A stretch of 64,000 bases of DNA from Thuidium tamariscinum (Eukaryota; Streptophyta; Bryopsida; Hypnales; Thuidiaceae): assembly GCA_947034885.2 (NCBI GenBank), contig OX344749.2:51365682-51429681 (forward strand), read 5' to 3'. Under the pieces are notes generated by a model that saw nothing but the letters and a program-made list of their open reading frames with translations, was not told the DNA's origin and did no database searches. Shown in pieces: positions 13,569 to 23,729 of this stretch. Made by a program: the position numbers and the translations under genes. The stretch's first letter is position 1, and every line of letters starts with the position of its first letter.

Positions 13569-13765
13569 CACTATAAGAAACCTATGTTTAGATGAAGAAT
13601 TTCAAGTGACATCCAATGATGCAACCCGTGTTTTTTATGTCTAAACTAACGTCCGCTATAACATCTTGATGTTATGGCGGACATTAGTTTAGACATAAAA
13701 AACATGGGTTGCATCATTGGATGTCACCTAAAATTTGTCATCTAAAACACAAGTTTCTTATAGTG
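13569..13765. mobile_element. CACTA-type foldback MITE, 197 bp
   Basis: The ends are CACTATAAGAAAC and GTTTCTTATAGTG. The element is almost a perfect palindrome, with arms of nearly 100 bases (AACGTCCGC... and ...GCGGACATT near the centre). A TTT target duplication flanks it at 13566-13568 and 13766-13768. Family knowledge: CACTA/TAGTG ends with a 3-bp duplication mark CACTA (EnSpm) elements. It sits in the hAT-like pseudogene. Confidence 0.9.
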
Positions 13766-14158
13766 TTTGGAATATGGCTAAAGTAAGAATACATGGCTTA
13801 GCACAAAGCCTCAATTTTTGCCACAAGAGACAAATTTGATAGTGGCTCAATAGCTAAATTGGTGTGATGAGTCATGCAATGAATCCCAAACATGAATGGG
13901 GCTACATGTTGCTTCATTTATACTATGGCACCATTCCTGCTACCCTGAAAAATTCACACCCCATCTGCTCCGAAACAGACCAAATGCTTTGCTACTTCAA
14001 CCTCTATAAGCCCTAAGTGATATGCTACCATTCCTTGAATATTTTCTCTCAAGTAGATGCCCCATTCCCATCCTCAAGACAATGCAACGACAACAAGATA
14101 GGAACTCTCTTGAAGCCAATGCACACATACATGTGAATTGAGAGCCAAGACTGTGTAT

Positions 14159-14310
14159 TACTACAAAAAAACAAGGATATAAATGACTTGTCTATAAAGT
14201 CATTGTAAACAACAATAGTTATAAAGTAGTCATTTTGTAGTCATTTTGTAGTCATGTTGTCTACAATGACTTCGTTCATAAGTCATTTATTCCTTTGTTT
14301 TTTTGTAGTG
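14159..14310. mobile_element. CACTA-type MITE, 152 bp
   Basis: The right end is CAAAAAAACAAAGG.. read inward as CACTACAAAAAAAC, and the left end is the same with its first C changed to T (TACTACAAAAAAAC). Arms carry AAATGACTT and the centre has tandem GTAGTCATTTT units. TAT is duplicated at 14156-14158 and 14311-14313. It is inserted in the hAT-like pseudogene. Confidence 0.85.
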
Positions 14311-15303
14311 TATTGATAGTATTGACTTCATGTACGTTGAGTGGAAAAAAAAATGGGCCTTGGAAATTACCTCCTTCGTGTGCTTTGCCAATGCCGATGC
14401 AAGGTGGTACGCCATTTCCTAGCCGACAGAGACACTCCAGTGTTCTTCTGGAAGTCCAGCACGTGCAACAGCTCGAAAGTTCCCTCATACTTTTGTATTG
14501 TAGTATTGGTTGTCTCTACATGAGTAACCAGAGAATTTCACGGAATTGCACAATTTTGTGCTTTCGTTCCCAAATACCACCTTGCGCCACTTGTTGAACC
14601 ATAGAATCACTAGCCTTCCCTGGACAAGCAAAAAAAAATTCTCGTTCCTAATATAGATGTTGTTGCTCAAAAAATAATACTCGCCTGCTTTCACTTTCCT
14701 GAAAGAAGTCATAGCGTTGTGTCAATCACAATGCTTTCATAGCAAGTTTAATTTGGGAACAAGCAATTTATCCCTTCCCTCAACCTTAGAACAAATTTTG
14801 CAATCTTCCCCAAGTACACTCTCCACCCATGGCAATTGAGTAGCCCAGGTGTCTTGCCATTGCTGATTCTACTCATACCCAAGACGTCGGGCACAAGCTA
14901 ATTCATGCACAAAAAAAGCTGACTTCAGATCAAGAATGACAATCTCATTATCTTCTGGCGAAAGTGCCTCGTTGTGGACTCCATTGCCACCGCTACTAGT
15001 ACCAAAAAGCACTAGATCAGCATCTGAGTTGCTGCATTTTGGTGCTCCTGAAATTTCCTTACTTCTAAACACAACTTGCGGAATGGAATTGAAAACATCA
15101 AATTTGGAACCAATGCAATGTACTCTCCCTTCGTAAAGGAACTTCGCCATTATCGATTGAGTTGGAGCCATGACACCCAAACAATCTGAGTACACAATTT
15201 CAACACACGAACAAGGAAGATGAAAACTCATCTGGGGTAAGGTGATCAAATGTCCACAATTTATAACAACACATCGCTTCTTCTTCAAACTTGTATGAAT
15301 CAC

Positions 15304-18300
15304 ACATTCACAATGCGAAATGAATCAAGCCACATTGCTAAATTGCGAACGATCCAATGTTGCACACCACAAATTCTTCAATTTATACCTTTGTCACTTC
15401 ATACTTTGTGCCGTGAAGCCTGATTAGCACTAAAACTTAACCTAATTCACTTAATTTCAAATTCTCAACAATGCCTAAAAGCTGCAAGCACCCAAAACCT
15501 GCACACCTCAAAACAAGAAGAAACAAATCCGAAATCCTGGAAGACCTACAATGGTGCCCAATACTAGCATGGAGCAATAGAGTAGGCAAATCGAAGCAAG
15601 AGAATGATTGCATTAGCGTTAATGCAAGGTTGAAGCATCTCTTTAATCTAAGAGGTTGGCTTCCTGAAAAAGCTATGGGATAATAAGTTGGCGATGATGT
15701 GTCCTAAAGCGTCCAGGTAAGGCGGCGATAAAATGGAGCCAGGGGCAGTTGATGAAGCAACCTAGGGCCCCTTATCAGGTTGCCTCAGGCGAATTTTCTT
15801 AAAATTTTAAATTTTTTTTTCTTTATAAAATTTGCTAGGGTTAAAATCAAAGTCATTTTTAGCGATTATTCGCCAATAATAAAATCACTGTGTGGAATAT
15901 ATGATCGATGTTCTCAAATGAAATTCAATGTCTCAAACTCTCAATCGTTCACGGAAATGTAAAAGTTGGATGTACTTGAGGGTGTTAGTTAGTCACTACA
16001 AAGTAGTAGGCAATTCTTTTTGATGTTGCATCTTTTTTTTGCCCATGTGTGGTTGTTGGTAGTGACTAGCAATGTCAGATATTTTGTATCAACAACATGC
16101 AAAACAGCATGAAGTTGGTATATGTTTTCATGTTGTTGGCATTTGAAGCCCAAATCAAAAACATCATATTTTGAAGGGTTTGGAAGAGGTTGGATGGTCA
16201 ACATAATATTGAAGCCTTCTTGCTTTAGGGTGACTATAGATCATGTTTATTGCTATAAGGATTAAGCTTAGTGTCATTCTATTAAATGACAATGTTCATG
16301 CTAATTGAAGTCTTACCTGCTTATCAATCAACATTAACTTCACCACGTCTTTGATAATGTATTTGATAGGTTTGGTTTCCATAGTTCCATATACTCAGTT
16401 CTTGCTAGTTTTCATAATTAGCTCTTGAAACAAAACAAGTTGTGTATGACAAAAGCTAATAATCACCATTTTACATTTTTTGACCTTTTAGCTTGTTTTT
16501 TTTTTCAATTTTGATAAATCTCAATATATGGCTATATAGCTATTGGTGGTGTGAAGTATCCTACACCATTGATATCATCTAGGGATGGAATGATGTAAAA
16601 TACCAACATCACTCCATTTGTGACAAAGCAATCAACTAGATTGCTACTCAAGTTATGTAATACAGAATATTTCTAAGTCTTTAAGTTAATTTGTATCAAA
16701 TATGGATTTTCTTTACTTTTTCTTCTCCAAATTGCTATAATTTTGAATCATTAGTAACAAAATTGAAAGTCTAATTACATCTAGGTGACATATAACTTCA
16801 TCTTCGAAGAAATTTTTTTTATACATACAAAAAGTGAAAATATATCACGAGTTGTTGAAAAAAATTCTATATGGCACTTGCCATGGAATAAGCTTGAAAC
16901 ACCAATAATTAACCACATCCAAAAATTAGCCTATGTAAAGTGCACTATTTTTGACCTTAGGATAGAAATGAAGCTTGGAATGTTTTGTTTTTTTTGTTCC
17001 CGTTTTCAAGGTTGGAACTAATAAGGTTATGACTCATGTGGAGCGGGATGTGGAGAAGAAGTGAGTGGAAAAGTACTTCTAGACTTACTGAAATTAAAAG
17101 ATTTCAAATATTGGAAATGGATGTAATGTGCTTTTTGCCTCCTATAATTCAAAATATTTCAATTTTGAGAGTAAAATTTTGAAATTTTTTTTATCACCAT
17201 ATGTCTTCTCTTCCTACATGGAATTTTTTTTCCCACTAGCTAGCTCTTATTCTTCACCATTTTGTTTATAATTGCTTAAATGATTAGTTACTAAAGCTTT
17301 AACTTGAAAGAAAATAATTTTTTAATTGGACAATAATTTTGAGGTTTAGGGCTTCAGGTACCAATTGTCAACCAACGCCAACATTCAACCTATAGAGGTG
17401 TAGTATTTCCAACCAAAACTCAAATTGCATTTTCTTGGTCCTTTTTAAGGCTAAGACTAATAAGATAATGGCACATGTTCCTAATTAGTGAGCGAAAAGA
17501 AATTCTAGAATGATGAAAATTGGAAGATTTTAGACTTTTATAATAGGTCAAATGGACTTTTTGGCTCCCAAAATTCACAATAATTTCAATTTTGGGAATA
17601 AAATTCTAATAAAATTCTATCTCCATATTTACTATCTTCCTTATATGATAAAAAAATTCCTACTACTTAATATTCCTCACCATATGTTGCAAAATTGCTT
17701 GAATGATCAAGTACTGGTGCCTCAACTTTAAGTTGGGACCAAAGAGGGAGTGCATGATGATTTTTTGGGAAAATTGTTTATTGTTCTTTGGGGAAAATTT
17801 TATAATGTTATTGCAATAAGGAACACAATCATATAAGTTTTTTTTAGTTTTTTGGACCAATGGCTATATAGCCCATTATATAGCCTTTCTTTAAAGAAGG
17901 TTATGAATTCTTGGCTCCTTCACTTTGGAGGCTTAAATTGAAGAAGGTCAATTTTGAATAAGCTATTTTGAATATGTCATTTTTGTATGCAATTTTTGCA
18001 TATACTCGCTTTGTACAATGGATGAAATGAGGTTTTGGAAACAATATGGCATCAATGTTAAGGCCATGATTAGAGTTTGGCATTTCTTAACACATTCATC
18101 CTCTTTTTTTTTCTATAAACTTGAAGCTACCCATTTTAATAAAACAAATTGGGCATTAATTGAATTGCCTAAAAAAATATTGCATAGCAAATGCCATTGT
18201 AAGACAAAATACTGCATACAAGATGTACAATTGGAGCTCAACATTTCAATTTTATCAATAAAAATGGACTCATAAAATATGCAATGGTTTCATTCAACTA

Positions 18301-19158
18301 TATAGAATGGAATATTCCAAGAATAGTGTGACCATGAAGCTCTCTTCAATCCAACCAATTGCAACCCCTAACCACATTGTTGAGTGTGAATATAATTGTA
18401 GATAGGAATTAGAAACTCAAATTCATAACTAAAGAGCCAATGTCATAGTATTTGTTCAAAACACAAAACCAATAACCTTAATTGTTGACAATTGCCTTTC
18501 TCAAACATATTACTTATTCTCATGTTGCACTTTTGTTGACTTTGTCTTCTGAACATGAGATTGTAGCATTCACTAAATTATGGTTTCCCTAATGGTTTCT
18601 AAATTAGGTATTCAAATCCTCTCTACAACTATATTCACTTTGTACAACACAAAAAATTAGGGTTTGGTGAGAAAGAGATTCTAACTACTGAGACCTACCT
18701 TCTTGTCTAACAAGTCTAATGGGGTGGGGGGTTACTTTCCCCACTATCCTTGAAAAATAAATTATATTTGTTGTTCACCTAGCAACAAGATAGAGCCTCA
18801 CATTGTTCTTGTTCTTAGACATCACATGATCAATTTCCACCATATCTACTTGTGAAGGAGCTTAACCCTAGACTATTGTCAACACCATTTTGTGGCATTT
18901 GGATAACAACCTAGGGCCATAAGAAGAGGTTAGAAGTAGTTTTTCATCCACTTTTTTTAATGACTTTTCATATTGAGTTACAAAGAGTATCCAACTAAGT
19001 TTTTAATCTAACTAATGTTTGTTTTGATGTACTAGTTGAGAAGTGAGTAAAAAAAATGGATGGCAAAATATGCTATGCTATTGTATTTTGAAAAGTTGGA
19101 TAAAATCAGAAATTTCTCCACAAAAATGACATTTTTTGAGTTTGAGCCCAACTAATGA
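15304..19158. other. AT-rich spacer with a diverged direct repeat, no gene seen
   Basis: No exon-like frame with a recognisable protein was found. The 70-codon frame at 15471-15683 (basic, Lys-rich) matches nothing I know and may belong to the decayed transposon next to it. Two diverged copies of an approximately 300-base sequence occur at about 17005-17310 and 17440-17730 in the same orientation. They share ACTAATAAG, GCTTTTTG/GACTTTTTGG with CTCC, TTCAATTTTG and TTCTTCACC/TTCCTCACC motifs in order. Confidence 0.5.
17005..17730. repeat. Two diverged direct copies of an approximately 300-bp sequence
   Basis: Copy one is about 17005-17310 and copy two about 17440-17730. The same landmarks appear in the same order and spacing in both: GG(T/C)T(G/A)(G/A)(A/G)ACTAATAAG, GGTCAAATG/GGATGTAATG before CTTTTTG, AATTTCAATTTT, CACCATATGT and AATTGCTT(A/G)AATGAT. 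They could be old MITE copies or a local duplication. No sharp ends were seen. Confidence 0.55.
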
Positions 19159-20206
19159 CACTAGAAGAAAATTGGGGCTTTTGTGACTGCAATTAGCAAC
19201 TAGTTTTGTAGTTACATAACACGTTTGTAACTGGGTGATAATTTGGAGCCCGCAATTGCAGTGGACAAGTTGCACTAGTTGCAATGTAGTTGCAAAATCA
19301 AAAAGATTGTTTTTCAATAGATAGCCTATGCGGAACTTCATCAATGAAGTCCTCTGATATGGAACTTGCTTTTGTGCAACTTGCTTGCAACTTGTGTGCA
19401 ATTGCTTTGCAACTAGTTTGCGACTGCTTTGTAACTTGTAGATTTATAGATTTATAGATTTTTTTATTTTAATGATTGTAGATTTCAAAAATTGAATCTC
19501 AATGATCTGTAGATTTTAGAATTTTAGATCTAGCTTTTTTTAGATTATCAAATTCAAATATTGATATTAAATAGATTTTATAAGTTTACAAAAGTTTAAA
19601 TTTCAAACGTTTTAAATTTTTTACACTTTTAATATTTGTAGATTTCTACAAATTGTAGAAATTTGCAAGTTGTAAAAATCTACAAAGTGTAGAAATATTA
19701 CAATTGTAATATTAAACTTTATTACTTAAAGATGGTATAACTTACAGCTCTTATCCATCCAATCTAATGGTACTCTTGACAATTGAGATGGAACAATTGA
19801 TATAAAACTTGATTTAATTATTTTCAAGTTGTATTCTAGTTGCAAAGTAGTTGCATTCTAGTTGAATTGTAGTCAAACTTAGATTGTTCCCAAGTGTAGT
19901 TTGACATATTCGACTCTACAAAACCTAAAGTGGTCCATGTCGACAAGTGTGATGAATTTTGGATGTAGAATACATCACAGAAATTCTTTTGTTAGATTCC
20001 TGTAATCCAAACTTCAACCTGCAACTACTTTGCAACTACATGCAACTCGAAACTTCAATCTACAACTATGTTGCGACTACTTTGCGACTATAGTAGTATA
20101 AACATTGAATTTGGTGCAAATATAGAGGGTTGTAGTTGCAGGGAAGTCACATAGGACACATAGTTGCATATCAGTCGATTGCAGCAGACATGATTTTCTT
20201 CTAGTG
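19159..20206. mobile_element. Non-autonomous CACTA element, 1048 bp, with subterminal repeats
   Basis: Terminal inverted repeats CACTAGAAGAAAAT and ATTTTCTTCTAGTG are exact over 14 bases, and TGA is duplicated on both sides (19156-19158 and 20207-20209). Near each end are many copies, in both orientations, of a TTGCAACT/TTGCGACT motif. This matches the subterminal transposase-binding repeats known from CACTA (EnSpm) elements. No transposase frame is present, so it would need a helper. The exact ends and duplication suggest a fairly recent insertion. Confidence 0.9.
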
Positions 20207-20629
20207 TGATACTCTAGTTTTTACTCCAATTGGAATTTTTTGGAAAAATTTATAATATTGAATATTTTATTGTAGTTTGAACTTTTGGATGTATTTTCAA
20301 TGTCCACAGCATTCTAATTATAGAATGATATAAAAATTGAGTTTATACTATAATGTTTGTCATTGTAATGTACACACATGGTGAAATTTTCACATTTTTT
20401 GACATAATTTTCTATCTGATATGATTTTTTCTTCACTATTTCTTCAAAAATTTACATAAAATCAATTTTCCTGAAAAAAGTCTAAATATTTTGTAAGGTA
20501 TAGAAGACATGTAATTTCATCTTTAGAAAACAAATTAAAATTTTTCATACATATCTATTTTCCAAATGGCAACAAACTGACTAATGAATAACAAGGCTTG
20601 AAATTAGTGGTTATAGGTCCGTCTTTTAA

Positions 20630-21540
20630 CCCCTAAAGGTCCAAGGCCATTTTTCTGTCAAAAACCACTCAAAATTGCCATTTTTGTAGTGTTCATCCAA
20701 AAGAATACAAAAAAAGTGTTTTTATAGAATCTAACCGTAGGATCTTCTACTTTGTTTGTCTCAAATCATGTGATCAAATTTCATGAAGTTTGACTGCATA
20801 GATTGGAAGATATGAGCATTCAAAGTTGGAAAACATAGTTTTTTTAAACACTATTCTGCAATTTTAGATGACTTTGATTGCCATTTGTTGAATTTTTTTA
20901 CACTATGGACTTTGAATTAAAAAAAATTTGTGTTTAAGAACTAAATTGAAAGTCTAGGAAATTTTTTCTTTTCTAAAAATGCTTGAATTTCATTCCTTAA
21001 AAAATTATTAAGTAGAAGTAGGTTTAAGATTGAAAGAAAAATTAAATCGTTAATAGCTCTAAGATGGAATTGAAACACAATAATCCCAATGGTGAGATTG
21101 TTCTAGCAAGAAAACTTAACCTTATCAAGCAATTTTTTTCGAAAAAATGTGAAAATTGCATTAAAAAATGAATCCTATAAGTTATTTTATCAAAAACTGC
21201 CCAAAAACAAGATTGTTCATAACTTTCACATAACTAATCCAAATAGAATGAATCAAAGCTTCACATGTAGACAAATATATAATCTATAAGGCATAAAAAT
21301 TTCAAATTTTAATTTCAAATTTTTGTGGATTTATTTTTCTGCCCGTTGAATTAAAATCCGCGCTTTTTGTGCTATAACTTTTGCTCCCAGGCACCAATTG
21401 AAATAAAAATTTTATTCCCACAAAGCTCATCAGTTTTCCTATCTTATGAGAAAGTTTCAAGAATATTCATTAAAAATTGAGGTCTACAGAACCTGACCGA
21501 ACTCCAGATTGTCTTGGAGGGGACAATGGGCTTTTAGGGG
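20630..21540. mobile_element. TTAA-target, piggyBac-like element, 911 bp
   Basis: The element is bounded by TTAA at 20626-20629 and 21541-21544. It begins CCCCTAAAGGTCCAAGGCC and ends GGGCTTTTAGGGG, so the ends match as CCCCTAAA in inverted orientation. It has no coding frame. Interior landmarks (TTTGACTGCA followed by ATTGGAAGAT) recur in the fragments near 26.36 and 43.07 kb. A TTAA target with C-rich ends is the hallmark of piggyBac, a superfamily I believe to be uncommon in land plants. Assignment rests on ends only. Confidence 0.75.
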
Positions 21541-21751
21541 TTAAGGATTAAACTAGCAAGCTTTCAAATAAGAACCAATTTCCATTGAAGGTTCTGAAGG
21601 TCTAGACCTCCAAGTTCACAAGGTTCAAGGAGTCTTCAACATTCAATAATGTTTTTTACATAAACTTGATCCGCTTAAATTGATCTTACTTGAATTCTTT
21701 AGCATCTGAATTATTTTTGCATGTTTTTGCTTATATCTTTACAAATGTATA

Positions 21752-22340
21752 CTCCCTCCATCCCAAAATGATCTTCCGGTTGCCCTTCATTTTTTGTCCC
21801 AACATGATCTTCCAGGTGTAGGATCTAATATGGTGGCAAGAAAGCCTTGACAATTCTTGAAGCCAACTCCAATCAAAAGCTTGGAATCCGAATGTTCTAA
21901 AAATAAGTATTGTTCCTTCAACTTTCTATGCAAGCACACATCATTGATGAGGTCACCAATCATATTAAAAGAAGTGTGTATGCCACATGTTCTTGGGGCA
22001 TAGGGTGAAAGTTTTTGGGCTTGGGCCACAAGCCTAGCCCTGGCCTACAATTGTTGGTAACCACATTCTTCAACATTAATTCTCCAATTGAATACTGGAT
22101 TTGGTCGACATCAACTAGATAATTGTGTGGCCACCGGTACTGGATGAAAATGCTCTAAAAATTCAACTTTTGAGTGCTCAAAAACTACAATTTGAAAAAA
22201 GCTTTGAAGTTGAAAGTTTCAGGATAGTAGGAGTACATCTAATTCTACTCACAATTCAAAAAAAAATTACAAAATTGTTATTTTCAAGCTTAATCTAGAC
22301 CATTTTGTCTAACAAGAAGATCATTTTGGGATGGAGGGAA
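21752..22340. mobile_element. Tc1/mariner (Stowaway-like) element, 589 bp
   Basis: Inverted ends read CTCCCTCCATCCCAAAATG and TTCCCTCCATCCCAAAATG, continuing ATCTTC. They are flanked by TA on both sides (21750-21751 and 22341-22342). The left end is followed by a second ATCTTCC copy. Stowaway MITEs start CTCCCTCC and duplicate TA, which fits. Inside is an 80-codon minus-strand frame (21787-22029) that I do not recognise and that may be captured sequence or chance. Confidence 0.85.
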
Positions 22341-22895
22341 TATTATTTATCTCAATTTCATCAAATTCAACACGTAGAAAGTGTATTTCTTCAAAAGTCA
22401 ATTATTCATTTGAGTTTGGATGAATGAGAACTTTTGTTGTCTATAGAGCCCATGAATATCTTGTATTCATTATGAATTGGCATATCAAAACACTAATGGG
22501 GTTAAAAGTGTGTACACCTATGATTATTGCTAATTACAATTGACTACAATCACTATTATTATGCATAAGTGATTTCTATTGAATCTTAATGGCAATTGAA
22601 AGAGATTTTGTCTTATATTATTTGGACACCATATGAATGAGTTAAGTGAATCTTTAAAGTATTGTATGAACAACTCAAAACCAAATATTGACTCTCCTAA
22701 ACTCTCATATTTTGTTTGTGTACATCTTGTGTAATCAATATCTAGTTTTCGTGATGCTTTTTGATGTAGATGTAGGTGCCGCATTCAGCATCACCATGTC
22801 TTTACCTTGGGGACTAAATAATTTGCACATAATTTCAATGTGCCACAAGCAGTGAGAGTGAATGTGGGAGCTGTGGAAGCGGATCAGTAACTTAA

Positions 22896-23117
22896 CCCTT
22901 AAACGTCGAAGAGGACGTTTTGCGTCCGCAGCACGAGAGAGAATCTTTCCTTGTAGAATGGAAGTGCAACTATTGGTCCTTGATTTTAGGGGTGGAAAGG
23001 AGAAATCTTCTACAGGGCTTTAACTTCCAATGAATATATTTGGCTTTTCCAAAGTAGATGATGTCACACGGAATCAAAATGCATGATTTCCACGGTCACC
23101 AGTCCGTCGTTCAAGGG
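22896..23117. mobile_element. TTAA-target MITE, 222 bp (first of a tandem pair)
   Basis: It is flanked by TTAA at 22892-22895 and 23118-23121. The ends are CCCTTAAACG and CGTTCAAGGG. An internal hairpin GGACGTTTTGCGTCC lies near the left end. The right TTAA is shared with the next element. Confidence 0.78.
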
Positions 23118-23121
23118 TTAA

Positions 23122-23342
23122 CCCTGAAGCGCTCCGACGTCCATATTCTGGACGATGAACGGAGGGCTTCAAGGCACTGTTTCATCCAATGAACTTCTCA
23201 TTTATCAAATGTAACACTTGAATCTAGAAGAGACAACCTTCCTTAATGACCAAATTCATTAAATTCTCGTAAATGATATATCTATACAAAGCTATAAGCG
23301 AAAATGTGCAAAAATTCAAAAAAGGATTGAGACTTTTCAGGG
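23122..23342. mobile_element. TTAA-target MITE, 221 bp (second of a tandem pair)
   Basis: It follows the previous element directly, sharing TTAA 23118-23121, and ends at TTAA 23343-23346. The ends are CCCTGAAGCG and TTTTCAGGG. A CGACGTCCATATTCTGGACG hairpin lies at the position equivalent to the neighbour's hairpin. Size and layout say both belong to one family. It lies about 390 bases upstream of the dioxygenase start codon. Confidence 0.7.
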
Positions 23343-23729
23343 TTAAGTTAGAAGAGAACGGGTGGAACTGTGGAAGAAGAGGGGGAGCGAGAGGAGGGAT
23401 TCATTTCCAGATGCAGCGATGGATTCCCTGTCCGGATCTGGCCCCTGGAATTGCAGGAGAGTTCTTTGACGGAGGGGGAGAGGTTTGTGAGGCTTCCGAA
23501 ATCTAACTGCGCTCCTAAAACGCAAATTGGAAGGTCCAATTCGCGGCCATTCGCATTCTGTGGGACGACCAAGTGATGCAGTCGCCTGTCCGACGACGAA
23601 TTCAATCTCCACTCCGCATTTTCCACGTCGAGGTGTGTCGAACACTCCCAACCCCTATTTGTCACGTGAATTCGACATGTGCCGATTTCTGATTCCTAAT
23701 TCGATTTGGGGACCCAAGTTGCTGCCACG

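Larger units (their letters stand above)
12301..15303 (-). pseudogene. Decayed hAT-like (KIAA1586-type) transposase gene
   Basis: Minus-strand fragments line up in order with a hAT-related family. At about 14870-14760 is an N-terminal cysteine-containing module (TWATQLPWVESVLGED, then CKICSKVEGRDKLL, with LVPKLNLL before a stop). At about 13890-13790 is a THHTNLAIEPLSNLSLVAK block. At 13540-13205 are NVKTRWLSLLDPL and LCDIGTVLALPCLMPLLDS. At 12600-12390 is the C-terminal dimerisation-like segment (LGSVEDTFSTLSFMKSKLRNRL). The copy is dead. There are in-frame stops near 14870, 14745 and 14735, a frameshift near 13450, and two MITEs inside it at 13569-13765 and 14159-14310. The 15303-14870 part is an open frame without a recognised domain that continues in the same frame. 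The family assignment is from memory of sequence style, without a search. Confidence 0.72.
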
